Of a stretch of DNA of 64,000 bases, positions 54,225 through 63,465 are shown piece after piece. The notes under the pieces were generated by a model. It was not told the DNA's origin, ran no database searches, and saw only the letters and a list, made by a program, of their open reading frames with translations. The translations under genes were made by a program, and so were the position numbers. Origin of the DNA: Aquincola tertiaricarbonis (lineage in GTDB: Bacteria; Pseudomonadota; Gammaproteobacteria; Burkholderiales; Burkholderiaceae_C); contig NZ_CP097636.1 in the NCBI RefSeq assembly GCF_023573145.1, positions 2,666,001 to 2,730,000 on the forward strand, given 5' to 3'. The number at the start of each line of letters is the position of its first letter. Positions within the stretch are counted from its first letter, which is position 1.

Positions 54225-57185
54225 ATGCCCCATGCCCTGACCCTTCTCGTCCTCCTTCCCTTCCTCGGCAGCGCGATTGCAGCGCTGCTTCCTTCCAATG
54301 CCCGCAACACCGAGTCGACGCTCGCGGGCATCGTGGCGCTGATCGGTCTGGCCCAGGTGGCCTGGCTCTATCCGCAGGTGGCAGCGGGCGGCGTGGTACG
54401 GCACCAGATGGCCTGGATACCCAGCCTGGGCGTGGACATCGTGCTGCGCATGGACGGCTTCGCCTGGATGTTCGCGGTGCTGGTGATGGGCGTGGGCACG
54501 CTGGTGGTGCTGTACGCCCGCTACTACATGAACCCGGCCGACCCGGTGCCGCGCTTCTTCTCGTTCCTGCTCGGGTTCATGGGCTCGATGATGGGCGTGG
54601 TGCTGTCGGGCAACCTGGTGCAGCTGGTGCTGTTCTGGGAGCTGACCAGCCTGTTCTCCTTCCTGCTCATCGGCTACTGGCACCACCGCAGCGATGCACG
54701 CCGCGGCGCCCGCATGGCGCTCACCGTCACCGGGGCCGGCGGGCTGGCGCTGCTGGCCGGTGTGTTGATGCTGGGCCAGATGGCCGACAGCTACGAGCTG
54801 GACGTGGTGCTGGCCTCGGGCGACGCCATCCGCGCCCATCCGCTGTACCTGCCGATGCTGGTGCTGGTGCTGCTGGGCGCGCTGACCAAGAGTGCGCAGG
54901 TGCCCTTCCAGTTCTGGCTGCCGCATGCAATGGCGGCGCCCACGCCGGTGTCGGCCTACCTGCACTCGGCCACGATGGTGAAGGCCGGCGTCTTCCTGCT
55001 GGCGCGGCTGTGGCCGGCGCTGGCCAACACCGAGGCCTGGTTCTGGATCGTGGGGGGTGCGGGCGCAGCCACGCTGCTGTTCGGCGCCTATGCGGCCATG
55101 TTCCAGCGCGACCTCAAGGGCCTGCTGGCCTACTCCACCATCAGCCACCTGGGCCTGATCACGCTGCTGCTGGGCCTCAACAGCCCGCTGGCGGCGGTGG
55201 CGGCGGTGTTCCACATCATGAACCACGCCACCTTCAAGGCGTCGCTGTTCATGGCGGCCGGCATCATCGACCATGAAACCGGCACCCGCGACATCGGCCG
55301 CCTGAACGGGCTGTTCAAGGCCATGCCCATCACCGCCACGCTGGCGATGGTGGCCAGCGCGGCCATGGCCGGGGTGCCGCTGCTCAACGGTTTCCTGTCC
55401 AAGGAGATGTTCTTCGCCGAGACGGTCTACATCAGCTCGCTGCCGTGGGTGGAAACCGGCCTGCCGGTAGTGGCCACGCTGGCGGGCGTGTTCAGCGTGG
55501 CCTATTCGCTGCGCTTTTCGTACGACATCTTCTTCGGCCCGCTGACGCCCGACCTGCCGCGCGAGCCGCATGAACCGCCGCACTGGATGCGCGTGCCGGT
55601 GGAGCTGCTGGTGCTGGCCTGCGTGGTGGTGGGCATGTTCCCGGCCTGGTCGGTGGGCGGCTTCCTGGCCACCGCGGCGCGGCCGGTGGTGGGCGGCACC
55701 CTGCCCGACTACAGCCTGGCGGTGTGGCACGGCTTCAATGCACCGATGATGATGAGCCTGGTGGCGCTGGCCGGCGGCACCGCGCTGTACTTCGTGCTCA
55801 AGCGCCAGTTCGAACGTGGCCGCCTCGACCGCACGCCGATGACCGGCGGGCTGCACGGCAAGGAAGTGTTCGAGCGCGCCGTCACCCAGCTGTCGTGGTT
55901 CGCGCGCTGGGCCAGCCGCGCCTTCGGCACCCGGCGGCTGCAGCCGCAGATGCGCTGGCTGTTCTTCGCGGCCATGCTGGCGGCCTTCCTGGCGCTGCAG
56001 CCCTTCGGCCTGTCGCGCGGCGAGCGCCCGCTGGTGGAGCCGGCCGCCACCTTCGTGCTGATGTGGGTGGTGGGCTGCGCCTGCGCGGTGGGTGCGGCCT
56101 GGCAGGCCAAGTACCACCGGCTGGTGGCGCTGATCCTGGCGGCCGGTGCCGGCCTCGTCACCTGCCTGACCTTCGTCTGGTTCTCGGCGCCCGACCTGGC
56201 GCTGACCCAGCTGTCGGTGGAGATCGTGACCACCGTGCTGCTGCTGCTGGGCCTGCGCTGGCTGCCGCAGCGGCTGATGCCCGAAGACCTGGGCCAGGTG
56301 CGCCGGCGCGGCCCCGGCTGGCGACGCACCCGCGACCTGCTGCTGGCCGTGGTGGCCGGCAGCGGCATGGCGGCGCTGGCCTACGCGATGATGACGCGGC
56401 CCTTCCCGCAGAGCATCTCGCCCTACTTCCTGGAACGCTCGCTGCCGCAGGGCGGGGGCAGCAACGTGGTCAACGTGCTGCTGGTGGACTTCCGCGGCTT
56501 CGACACGCTGGGCGAGATCACCGTGCTGGGCGCGGTGGCGCTGACGGTGTATGCGCTGCTGCGCCGCTTCCGCCCCGCGCCCGAAAGCGTGGAGCTGCCG
56601 CCGCAGCAGCGCCACCTGCCGACGGAGCCGCTCAGCACCGACCTGCTGCCGCCGCCGACCGCGGCCCAGGCCGCCGCCTCGCCGCTGGCCTTCGGCTACA
56701 TGCTGGTGCCCAAGGTGCTGTCGCGGCTGCTGCTGCCGGTGGCGCTGGTGTTTGCCGTGCACCTGTTCATGCGCGGCCACAACCAGCCGGGTGGCGGCTT
56801 CGTGGCCGGGCTGGTGGTGGCCTCGGCCCTGGTGCTGCAGTACATGGTGGCCGGCACCCAGTGGGTGGAAACGCACTTCTGGCTGCGCCCGCAGCGCTGG
56901 ATCGCCACCGGCCTGGGCATCGCCTGGCTCACCGGCCTGGGCGCGCTGGTGTTCGGCTACCCCTTCCTCACCACCCACACCGCGCATTTCACGCTGCCGC
57001 TGCTCGGCGAGCTGCACGTGGCCAGTGCGCTGTTCTTCGACATCGGCGTGTTCGCGCTGGTGGTGGGCGCCACCATGCTGATCCTCATCGCCCTGGCCCA
57101 CCAGTCGCTGCGCAGCCACCGCGTGGCGCGCGAACCGCTCACCGGCCCGCTGGAAGTGCGCCGCGGCAAGGCGGGAGGCGGCTGA
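54225..57185 (+). CDS. mrpA: Na+/H+ antiporter Mrp subunit A fused with B
   Basis: Large membrane protein of 986 residues, the proton-channel core of the Mrp (Mnh/Pha) antiporter, related to NuoL. The N-terminal part carries ELTSLFSFLLIGYWHHR and KSAQVPFQFWLPHAMAAPTPVSAYLHSATMVKAG with the conserved Glu and Lys. The C-terminal about 170 residues (KVLSRLLLPVALVFAVHLFMRGHNQPGGGFVAGL) are an MrpB-type domain, so A and B are fused as in PhaAB. The operon continues with C-G. It should export Na+ or K+ in exchange for protons and support alkali or salt tolerance. Confidence 0.95.
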   Translation: MPHALTLLVLLPFLGSAIAALLPSNARNTESTLAGIVALIGLAQVAWLYPQVAAGGVVRHQMAWIPSLGVDIVLRMDGFAWMFAVLVMGVGTLVVLYARYYMNPADPVPRFFSFLLGFMGSMMGVVLSGNLVQLVLFWELTSLFSFLLIGYWHHRSDARRGARMALTVTGAGGLALLAGVLMLGQMADSYELDVVLASGDAIRAHPLYLPMLVLVLLGALTKSAQVPFQFWLPHAMAAPTPVSAYLHSATMVKAGVFLLARLWPALANTEAWFWIVGGAGAATLLFGAYAAMFQRDLKGLLAYSTISHLGLITLLLGLNSPLAAVAAVFHIMNHATFKASLFMAAGIIDHETGTRDIGRLNGLFKAMPITATLAMVASAAMAGVPLLNGFLSKEMFFAETVYISSLPWVETGLPVVATLAGVFSVAYSLRFSYDIFFGPLTPDLPREPHEPPHWMRVPVELLVLACVVVGMFPAWSVGGFLATAARPVVGGTLPDYSLAVWHGFNAPMMMSLVALAGGTALYFVLKRQFERGRLDRTPMTGGLHGKEVFERAVTQLSWFARWASRAFGTRRLQPQMRWLFFAAMLAAFLALQPFGLSRGERPLVEPAATFVLMWVVGCACAVGAAWQAKYHRLVALILAAGAGLVTCLTFVWFSAPDLALTQLSVEIVTTVLLLLGLRWLPQRLMPEDLGQVRRRGPGWRRTRDLLLAVVAGSGMAALAYAMMTRPFPQSISPYFLERSLPQGGGSNVVNVLLVDFRGFDTLGEITVLGAVALTVYALLRRFRPAPESVELPPQQRHLPTEPLSTDLLPPPTAAQAAASPLAFGYMLVPKVLSRLLLPVALVFAVHLFMRGHNQPGGGFVAGLVVASALVLQYMVAGTQWVETHFWLRPQRWIATGLGIAWLTGLGALVFGYPFLTTHTAHFTLPLLGELHVASALFFDIGVFALVVGATMLILIALAHQSLRSHRVAREPLTGPLEVRRGKAGGG

Positions 57186-57625
57186 TGGAAATCACCCTGG
57201 CCATCGCCATCGGCGTGCTCACCGCTTCGGGCGTGTGGCTGCTGCTGCGGCCGCGCACCTTCCAGGTGGTGATGGGGCTGGCGCTGCTGTCGTACGCGGT
57301 CAACCTGTTCATCTTCGGCATGGGCCGGCTGTCCATCGACAAGGAACCCATCATCCGCGCCGGCGTGCCGCTGGACCTGCTGCACTACGACGACCCGCTG
57401 CCGCAAGCCCTGGTGCTCACCGCCATCGTCATCGGCTTTGCGATGACGGCGCTGCTGCTGGTGGTGCTGCTGGCCTCACGCGGGCTCAACGGCACCGACC
57501 ATGTGGATGGCGAAGAAACGGCCTCGGCAGGCAGCGGGCGGGACGAGCGCCGGGCCGCCCCAAGCCGGCCCGCCACCCCCTCGGGGGGTCGGCCGGCGTA
57601 TCCGCCGGACGGGGGGCCGACATGA
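57185..57625 (+). CDS. mrpC: Mrp antiporter subunit C with repeat-encoded tail
   Basis: NuoK-like membrane subunit of 146 residues with three helices. Conserved wording is SGVWLLLRPRTFQVVMGLALLSYAVNLFIFGMGRL, then DPLPQALVLTAIVIGFAMTALLLVV. It shares one base with the mrpA stop. The core ends near residue 117; the last about 30 residues (GRDERRAAPSRPATPSGG and beyond) are encoded by the hairpin element at 57537-57624. Even so, the ATGA overlap with mrpD is kept. Confidence 0.93.
   Translation: MEITLAIAIGVLTASGVWLLLRPRTFQVVMGLALLSYAVNLFIFGMGRLSIDKEPIIRAGVPLDLLHYDDPLPQALVLTAIVIGFAMTALLLVVLLASRGLNGTDHVDGEETASAGSGRDERRAAPSRPATPSGGRPAYPPDGGPT
57537..57624 (+). repeat. Hairpin element inside the mrpC 3' end
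   Basis: This 88-bp copy is of the same length as the one at 30984-31071. It contains CGAGCGCCGGGCCGCCCCAA, hairpin ACCCC-CTCGG-GGGGT, hairpin CCGGC-GTATCC-GCCGG and the ending GGGGGGCCGACATG. The ATG is the mrpD start, and the G-run is its ribosome binding site. Differences from the other copy inside both stems are compensated. Confidence 0.85.
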
Positions 57626-59280
57626 GCGAACTCATCGTCGCCCCCATCCTGCTGCCGATGCTGGCGGCCGTGCTCATGCTGGCGGCCCAGCACCGCCGCC
57701 GCTGGCACCTGGCCATCAACCTGGTGGCCACCACCGGTGGCCTGGTGCTGGCCCTGGCGCTGCTGCATGCGGTCAAGGGCAACGGCGCGCCGGGTGCGGT
57801 GGCCGTGTACCTGCCGGGCAACTGGAACGTGCCCTTCGGCATCGTGCTGGCCGCCGACCGGCTGTCGGCCCTGATGCTGGTGCTCACCGCGGTGGTGGCG
57901 CTGGCCGCGCTGGTGTTCGCCGTGGCCCGCTGGGACCGCGCGGGCGTGTACTTCCATCCGCTGTTCCAGCTGCAGCTGATGGGCCTGAACGGCGTCTTCC
58001 TCACCGCCGACCTCTTCAACCTGTTCGTGTTCTTCGAGGTGATGCTGTCGGCCAGCTACGGCCTGCTGCTGCACGGCTCGGGCCGATGGCGGGTGCGCGC
58101 CGGGTTGCACTACCTGGTCATCAACCTGGCGGCTTCGTCGCTGTTCCTGGTGGGCGTGAGCATGCTGTACGGCGTCACGGGCACGCTCAACATGGCCGAC
58201 ATGGCGCAGCGCATCCTGGCCGTGCCGGCCGAAGACCGCGGCCTGCTGCATGCGGGTGCGGCCATCCTGGCCATCGCCTTCCTCACCAAGGCGGCGATGT
58301 GGCCGCTCAACTTCTGGCTGGTGCCGGCCTACACCGCGGCCAGCGCGCCGGTGGGGGCCCTCTTCGCCATCATGACCAAGGTGGGCCTGTACACCATCCT
58401 GCGGCTGTGGTCGCTGATGTTCCCGGCCGGTGCCGGCGATTCGGCCTACTTCGGCGGGCGCTGGCTGCTGCTGGCCGGCATCGCCACGCTGGCGGTGGCG
58501 GCGCTCAGCATGCTGGCCTCGCAGAAGATCGACCGCCTGGCCGCCCTCGCGGTGGTGGTCTCGTCCGGCACCTTGATGGCGGCCATCAGCTTCGCGCAGC
58601 CGGGCATCACGGCCGGGGCGCTGTTCTATCTGCTCAGCTCCACGCTGGCGCTGGCGGCGCTGTTCCTGCTGGCCGAGCTGATCGAGCGCTCGCGGCAGGT
58701 CGAGTCGGAAGGCGCGCAGGCCGACGCCCGCAGCCTGGCCTTTCCGGCCGAAGACCTGGAACCGTCGGAGTTCGACGAAAGCGGCGAGCCGCTGACCGGC
58801 CGCGCCATCCCGGCGGCCATGGCCTTCCTCGGCGTGAGCTTCATCGCCTGCACGCTGCTGGTGGCGGGCATGCCGCCGCTGTCGGGCTTCGTGGCCAAGT
58901 TCAGCATGCTGTCGGCGCTGATCAACGGCCAGGGGCTGGGCAACTTCCAGCCCGAGGCCACTTCGCGCCAGGCCTGGCTGCTGCTGGCCCTGCTCATCGG
59001 ATCGGGGCTGCTGTCGCTGTGGTCGCTCACCGGTGCCGGCGTGCGCTACTTCTGGACGCCGCTGCACCGGCCGGTGCCGCACCTGAAGATCATCGAATGC
59101 GCGCCCATCGCCGGCCTGCTGCTGGCCTGCGTGCTGCTGACGGTGCATGCCGAGGCGGTGCTGCGCTACACCCGCGCCACCGCCGAGGCGCTGCAGAAAC
59201 CTTCGCTTTACATCGACGCGGTGATGACCACCCAGCCGCTGCCCCAGCCCACCGACGGCGACGTGGGGGTGCTGCCATGA
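57622..59280 (+). CDS. mrpD: Mrp antiporter subunit D
   Basis: NuoN/NuoM-like subunit of 552 residues with about 14 helices. Conserved segments are FNLFVFFEVMLSASYGLLLHG (key Glu), FLTKAAMWPLNFWLVPAYTAASAPVGALFAIMTKVG (key Lys residues) and AGMPPLSGFVAKFSML. A charged loop (about 360-395, with ESEGAQADARS) and a longer C-terminal tail than usual are present. It overlaps mrpC and mrpE by four bases each. It forms a second proton-transfer module of the antiporter complex. Confidence 0.95.
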   Translation: MSELIVAPILLPMLAAVLMLAAQHRRRWHLAINLVATTGGLVLALALLHAVKGNGAPGAVAVYLPGNWNVPFGIVLAADRLSALMLVLTAVVALAALVFAVARWDRAGVYFHPLFQLQLMGLNGVFLTADLFNLFVFFEVMLSASYGLLLHGSGRWRVRAGLHYLVINLAASSLFLVGVSMLYGVTGTLNMADMAQRILAVPAEDRGLLHAGAAILAIAFLTKAAMWPLNFWLVPAYTAASAPVGALFAIMTKVGLYTILRLWSLMFPAGAGDSAYFGGRWLLLAGIATLAVAALSMLASQKIDRLAALAVVVSSGTLMAAISFAQPGITAGALFYLLSSTLALAALFLLAELIERSRQVESEGAQADARSLAFPAEDLEPSEFDESGEPLTGRAIPAAMAFLGVSFIACTLLVAGMPPLSGFVAKFSMLSALINGQGLGNFQPEATSRQAWLLLALLIGSGLLSLWSLTGAGVRYFWTPLHRPVPHLKIIECAPIAGLLLACVLLTVHAEAVLRYTRATAEALQKPSLYIDAVMTTQPLPQPTDGDVGVLP

Positions 59281-59780
59281 TGCGCCGCCTGCTGCCCGCG
59301 CCGCTGCTGTCGGCGCTGCTGCTGCTGCTGTGGCTGCTGCTGGCCGACTCGGCCTCGCTGGGCCAGTGGCTGCTGGGCGCTGTGGTGGCGCTGGGTGCAC
59401 CGCTGCTCACCGCTTCGCTGCGGCCGGGGCGGGTGAAGGTGGGCCGGCCCGGCGTGGTGCTGCGGCTGCTGGCGCGGGTGGTGCGCGACGTGGTGGGCTC
59501 CAACCTGCGGGTGCTGCACGGTGTGCTGCGCGGCGCCTTCGGCGGTCCGCAGCGCTGGCCGCGCTCGGGATTCGTGCAGGTGCCCATCACGCTGCGCGAC
59601 CCCAATGCGCTGGCCGCGCTGGCCATCATCCTGGCGGTGATTCCGGGCACGGTGTGGTGCGAGCTGTCACCCGACGGCCGCACGCTGCTGCTGCATGTGT
59701 TCGACCTGGGCGACGAGGCGGCGCTGGTGGCCGAGATCCAGCAGCACTACGAGCGCCCGCTGCAGGAGATCTTCGAATGA
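59277..59780 (+). CDS. mrpE: Mrp antiporter subunit E
   Basis: Membrane subunit of 167 residues. Two to three N-terminal helices (APLLSALLLLLWLLLADSAS, LGQWLLGAVVALGAPLL) are followed by the conserved VVRDVVGSNLRVLHGVLRG and a soluble part with FVQVPITLRDPNALAALAIILAVIPGTVWCELSPDG and LLLHVFDLGDE. The wording is typical of MrpE/PhaE. It overlaps both neighbours by four bases (ATGA). It is required for assembly of the complex in systems studied elsewhere. Confidence 0.93.
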   Translation: MMRRLLPAPLLSALLLLLWLLLADSASLGQWLLGAVVALGAPLLTASLRPGRVKVGRPGVVLRLLARVVRDVVGSNLRVLHGVLRGAFGGPQRWPRSGFVQVPITLRDPNALAALAIILAVIPGTVWCELSPDGRTLLLHVFDLGDEAALVAEIQQHYERPLQEIFE

Positions 59781-60067
59781 ATGCCGCGATCTCACCGGTG
59801 CTGTGGACCGCGATGCTGGTGGCCTTCGGCTGCTTCTCGCTGGCGATGGTGATCACGCTGATCCGCCTGTTCATCGGCCCCAGCGCGCAGGACCGGGTGC
59901 TGGCGCTGGACTACCTGACCATCACCGCGCTGCTGCTGATGCTGGTGCTGGGCCTGCGCCACCACAGCAGCATGTACTTCGAGGCGGCCACGCTGGTGGC
60001 GATGCTGGGCTTCATCACCTCCATCGGGCTGGCGCGTTTCCTGTTGCGCGGCGAGGTGGTCGAGTGA
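59777..60067 (+). CDS. mrpF: Mrp antiporter subunit F
   Basis: Small membrane subunit of 96 residues with three helices. The conserved centre is LIRLFIGPSAQDRVLALDYLT, followed by a short loop and FEAATLVAMLGFITSIGLARFLLRG. The Asp in the D-R-V-L-A-L-D segment is the likely functional residue. It starts within the mrpE stop codon, and its last base is shared with the start of mrpG. Confidence 0.93.
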   Translation: MNAAISPVLWTAMLVAFGCFSLAMVITLIRLFIGPSAQDRVLALDYLTITALLLMLVLGLRHHSSMYFEAATLVAMLGFITSIGLARFLLRGEVVE

Positions 60068-60495
60068 TGGCCTGGTGGATCGAATACACCGTGGCCGCGC
60101 TGCTGGTGGCGGCCGGGTTGCTGGCGCTGGCCGGCGCCGTGGGCCTGCTGCGCATGCCCGACTTCTTCCAGCGCATGCACCCGCCGGCGCTGGCCATCAC
60201 GCTGGGCAGCTGGTGCGTGGCGCTGGCTTCGGCGCTGTACTTCTCGGCACTGGAACAGCGGCCGGTGCTGTCGGCCTGGTTGATTCCGGTGCTGCTGGCC
60301 ATCACCGCGCCCATCACCAGCCTGCTGCTGGCGCGGGCGGCGCTGTTCCGCCGCCGCGGCCTGGCCGCCGAGCGCGGTGCCGACGCGCCGGACGAGCCGC
60401 TGCCGCCCCCCGCGCGCGGCGGCGTCACCGGCCCCACGCCGGCGCCGCTATCCTCGCGGGCTGACCGGGCCGATGCACCGCCCGGCCCGCGTTGA
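60067..60495 (+). CDS. mrpG: Mrp antiporter subunit G
   Basis: Membrane subunit of 142 residues with three helices: YTVAALLVAAGLLALAGAVGLLRMPDFFQRMHPPALAITLG and VLSAWLIPVLLAITAPITSLLLARAAL. The phrase LRMPDFFQRMHPP is diagnostic of MrpG. A Pro/Ala-rich tail of about 40 residues follows the last helix and is longer than usual. The gene completes the antiporter operon A(B)-C-D-E-F-G and ends 12 bp before the exeA-like gene. Confidence 0.93.
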   Translation: MAWWIEYTVAALLVAAGLLALAGAVGLLRMPDFFQRMHPPALAITLGSWCVALASALYFSALEQRPVLSAWLIPVLLAITAPITSLLLARAALFRRRGLAAERGADAPDEPLPPPARGGVTGPTPAPLSSRADRADAPPGPR

Positions 60496-60507
60496 CCACC
60501 GGCCCCC

Positions 60508-62211
60508 ATGTACGAGAAGTTCTTCGGCCTGAAGCAGGCGCCGTTCTCCATCGCGCCCGACCCGCACTACCTCTTCATGAGCGAGCGGCACCGGGAGGCG
60601 CTGGCGCACCTGCTGTACGGGCTGGGCGGGGGCGGCGGCTTCGTGCTGCTGACCGGCGAGATCGGCGCCGGCAAGACCACCGTGTGCCGCTGCTTCCTGG
60701 AGCAGATTCCGGCCCACTGCCACGTGGCCTACATCTTCAACCCCAAGCTCTCGGTGCTGGAGCTGCTGAAGACGGTGTGCGACGAGTTCCGCATCGCCGC
60801 GCCGCCCGCCGGCCCCGCCGCCACGGTGAAGGACTACGTCGACGCACTCAACGCCTTCCTGCTGCAGGCGCATGCGGCCGGGCGCAACAGCGTGCTGGTG
60901 ATCGACGAGGCGCAGAACCTGTCGGCCGACGTGCTGGAGCAGCTGCGGCTGCTGACCAACCTGGAAACCAGCGAACGCAAGCTGCTGCAGATCGTGCTGA
61001 TCGGCCAGCCCGAGCTGCGCAGCATGCTGGCGCGCCCGGCGCTGGAACAGCTGGCCCAGCGCGTGATCGCCCGCTACCACCTTGATGCGCTGACCGCGCC
61101 CGAGACCGCGCAGTACGTGGCCCACCGCATGGCCGTGGCCGGGCTGCAGACCGCCCTGCCCTTCGACCGTGACGCGCTGGCGCGGGTGCACCAGCGCTCG
61201 CGCGGCGTGCCGCGGCGCATCAACCTGCTGTGCGACCGGGCGCTGCTGGGCGCCTACGCGCGCGGCACGCCACGCATCGGCCGTCGCCTGGTGGACCAGG
61301 CTGCCGCCGAGGTGTTCGGTGCCGAGGCTGCGCCCGCCGTGGGCCGGGGTCGCGCCTGGGGCCTGGGGCTGGCCGCCACCGCCGGTGTGGCTGCCGGCGT
61401 GGTCGCCAGTGCATTGGGCGTGGCGGTGGCGCTGCAACCCGGCGGCTGGGGTGGCCGGGTGGACGATGGCCGCGACGGCCGGCTGGCACTGGCCGCGCCG
61501 GCCCTCGGCGCTTCGGCAGTGCAGGCCCCCGGCGCCTCAGCGGCGCAACCGGCTGCAGCCACCCCCGGCACCGCAGCCAGCGTGGCCGGGGCTGCAGCGG
61601 CCAGCAGCGCCGTCGGCGCGGAAGCGGGCACCGATGGCGCCCCGGGCAACGACAACACGGCCCTGGGCCCCCGGTTGCTGGCCGCGCTGCCGCAGGACGA
61701 GCGCAGCGCCTGGCGCCTGCTGGCGCCCGCCTGGGGCCTGCCGGCCGATGCCGCCGAGCCCTGCGCGGCCTGGGCGGCGCGGCAGGTGCAGTGCTTCCGC
61801 GGCCCGGCCAACCTGGCCCAGGTGCGCATGCTCGACCGGCCCGGACTGCTGACGCTGTCGGATGGCCGTGGCCGCAGCGCCTATGCGCTGCTCACCGGCA
61901 TCGGCGCGGACGCGGCCGAGCTGCAGGTGGGCGACAGCCGCCAGACGGTGCCGCTGGGCCAGCTGGCCGAATGGTGGACCGGCGAATACGCCACCCTCTG
62001 GCGGGTGGCCGCCGACGACCCGGCGACGCTGGCACGGCGGCTGGACCAGGCGCTGGGCACGGCGCGTGAAGGCGCCGACCTGCGCGCACGCATCCAGACC
62101 TTCCAGCGCGCCCAGGGCCTGCGCGCCGACGGCGTGGCCGGCCCGATGACCACCATGCAGCTCAACCGGGCGACCGGCGTGGACGAGCCACGCCTGGCCC
62201 GCGGAAGGTAA
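60508..62211 (+). CDS. ExeA/GspA-type AAA ATPase with peptidoglycan-binding domain
   Basis: Inner-membrane protein of 567 residues. The cytoplasmic AAA domain (about 1-270) has Walker A TGEIGAGKTTVCR, Walker B SVLVIDEAQNLS and the family start MYEKFFGLKQAPFSIAPDPHYLF. One membrane helix (about 283-308) leads to an Ala/Pro linker, a C39-like non-peptidase part (about 380-490) and a C-terminal peptidoglycan-binding domain with IQTFQRAQGLRADGVAGPMTTMQL. With GspB it helps insert the type II secretin through the cell wall. No other T2SS genes are in the window. Confidence 0.9.
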   Translation: MYEKFFGLKQAPFSIAPDPHYLFMSERHREALAHLLYGLGGGGGFVLLTGEIGAGKTTVCRCFLEQIPAHCHVAYIFNPKLSVLELLKTVCDEFRIAAPPAGPAATVKDYVDALNAFLLQAHAAGRNSVLVIDEAQNLSADVLEQLRLLTNLETSERKLLQIVLIGQPELRSMLARPALEQLAQRVIARYHLDALTAPETAQYVAHRMAVAGLQTALPFDRDALARVHQRSRGVPRRINLLCDRALLGAYARGTPRIGRRLVDQAAAEVFGAEAAPAVGRGRAWGLGLAATAGVAAGVVASALGVAVALQPGGWGGRVDDGRDGRLALAAPALGASAVQAPGASAAQPAAATPGTAASVAGAAAASSAVGAEAGTDGAPGNDNTALGPRLLAALPQDERSAWRLLAPAWGLPADAAEPCAAWAARQVQCFRGPANLAQVRMLDRPGLLTLSDGRGRSAYALLTGIGADAAELQVGDSRQTVPLGQLAEWWTGEYATLWRVAADDPATLARRLDQALGTAREGADLRARIQTFQRAQGLRADGVAGPMTTMQLNRATGVDEPRLARGR

Positions 62212-62216
62212 GCCCG

Positions 62217-62960
62217 ATGTCGCTGGTACTCGAAGCCCTGAAGAAGGCCGACGCCGAACGCGAGCGTGAACGCAGCGCCGTGCCCGACCTGCATGCGCGG
62301 CCCTTGCCGCTGGCCGAAGCGCCCGCCAGCGGCCGCAGCCCGGCGCTGGCCTGGGGCGTGGCCGCGGTGGCCGCGGGCGTGGCCGGCGTGCTGGGCTGGC
62401 AGCTGCTGCGGCCCGCGGCGACGCCGGCTGCGCCACCGACGGCGACTGCCCCGGCGCCGGCTACCGCGCCGGCACCCGCCGTGGCCGCAGCGCCGGCGAC
62501 GCCGCCTCCTGCGGCGATGAATGCGGCGCCCCCTGCGCCTGCGCCGGTGCCTGCGCCTTCACCGGCGCCCGCGCCGGTCGCGGCAGCGCCCCAGCCGGCA
62601 CCCCGACCGGCCCCTACTCCCAAGCCTGCACCGGCGCCGGCCCCTGCGCCGGCACCCGTCGTCACTCGAGCGCCCGCGCCAGCGCCCGCCGCCCCTGCCG
62701 AAACAGCCCAGGCTGCGCAGGAACGCGAGCGCATCTACGACGACGTGCAGGCATTGCCGGAAGACGTCCGGCGCGGCGTGCCCCGGCTCACGATTGGCGG
62801 GGCGATGTATTCCGAATCGGCAGCGAATCGGATGCTGATCGTCAACGGCCAGCTGTTCCGGGAAAACGACCGCCTGGCGGACGACCTGGTGCTGGAGCAG
62901 ATAGCGCTGAAATCCGCGGTACTGCGCTATCGCAATTACCGCTTCCGAATCCGCTATTGA
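62217..62960 (+). CDS. gspB: GspB/ExeB-like protein
   Basis: Inner-membrane protein of 247 residues. The start SLVLEALKKADAERERERSAVPDLH is typical of GspB. A membrane helix (about 44-62) and a very long Ala/Pro linker (about 65-165) reach across the periplasm. The C-terminal GspB domain reads LTIGGAMYSESAANRMLIVNGQLFREND and LVLEQIALKSAVLRYRNYRFRI. It lies 5 bp after the ExeA-type gene and should form the GspAB complex with it. The linker is extreme in composition but keeps a single open frame. Confidence 0.9.
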   Translation: MSLVLEALKKADAERERERSAVPDLHARPLPLAEAPASGRSPALAWGVAAVAAGVAGVLGWQLLRPAATPAAPPTATAPAPATAPAPAVAAAPATPPPAAMNAAPPAPAPVPAPSPAPAPVAAAPQPAPRPAPTPKPAPAPAPAPAPVVTRAPAPAPAAPAETAQAAQERERIYDDVQALPEDVRRGVPRLTIGGAMYSESAANRMLIVNGQLFRENDRLADDLVLEQIALKSAVLRYRNYRFRIRY

Positions 62961-63001
62961 TGGCCACCGGCAGCAGTACGCCGGCGGCTTTCACCGCAGT
63001 G

Positions 63002-63352
63002 TCAGACCGCGAATTCCTCGAGCTTGCGGCCGGCCGAAATCGCTTCGCGCAGCCATTTCGGGCGCGGACCGCGGCCACCCCAGACATTGCCCGATTCATC
63101 GCGATAACGCGGCTGCGTGGTGCCGGCGGCGCGGCGGCGGCCACCGGCGGCCGGGCGCTTGCGCGCGGCCGTCTTGCGTCCCGCCGCGGCGCGCTCTTTG
63201 CCGAAACCCAGGTCCTCGGCGGTCAGCTCATAGGCCTGGATGGCTTCCTTGATGCGGGCGACCACACCGGCCACTTCCTTGCGGCGAACGGCCTCGGCTT
63301 GCTGAGAGAGAGCCTCGATCTGCTTTTTCAACTGCTCGTACGTCTTGGTCAT
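63002..63352 (-). CDS. H-NS-family DNA-binding protein
   Basis: Nucleoid-associated protein of 116 residues. The N-terminal oligomerisation coiled coil (about 5-45: YEQLKKQIEALSQQAEAVRRKEVAGVVARI) is followed by a Lys/Arg/Ala-rich linker. The DNA-binding domain has YRDESGNVWGGRGPRPKWLREAI, the form of the AT-hook-like motif common in betaproteobacterial H-NS proteins. It probably silences AT-rich transferred DNA. The start at 63352 begins the conserved part; an in-frame ATG at 63412 is less likely. It stands alone between convergent gspB and the divergent MFS gene. Confidence 0.93.
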   Translation of the reverse strand: MTKTYEQLKKQIEALSQQAEAVRRKEVAGVVARIKEAIQAYELTAEDLGFGKERAAAGRKTAARKRPAAGGRRRAAGTTQPRYRDESGNVWGGRGPRPKWLREAISAGRKLEEFAV

Positions 63353-63465
63353 GGCCTGATGATGGTTTGCGTCAATATTTACTGCGAACTCCCACCTCAA
63401 GGTGGTTCGCAATTATCACTGTTTGTTGTAGCAGCTGGCGTACCCACGTGTGGGGGCCGTGACCA

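Noticed and set aside
62440..62700. Ala/Pro-rich tract as possible frameshift or sequencing error
   Set aside because: The frame continues into a normal GspB C-terminal domain, and long Ala/Pro periplasmic linkers are usual in this family.
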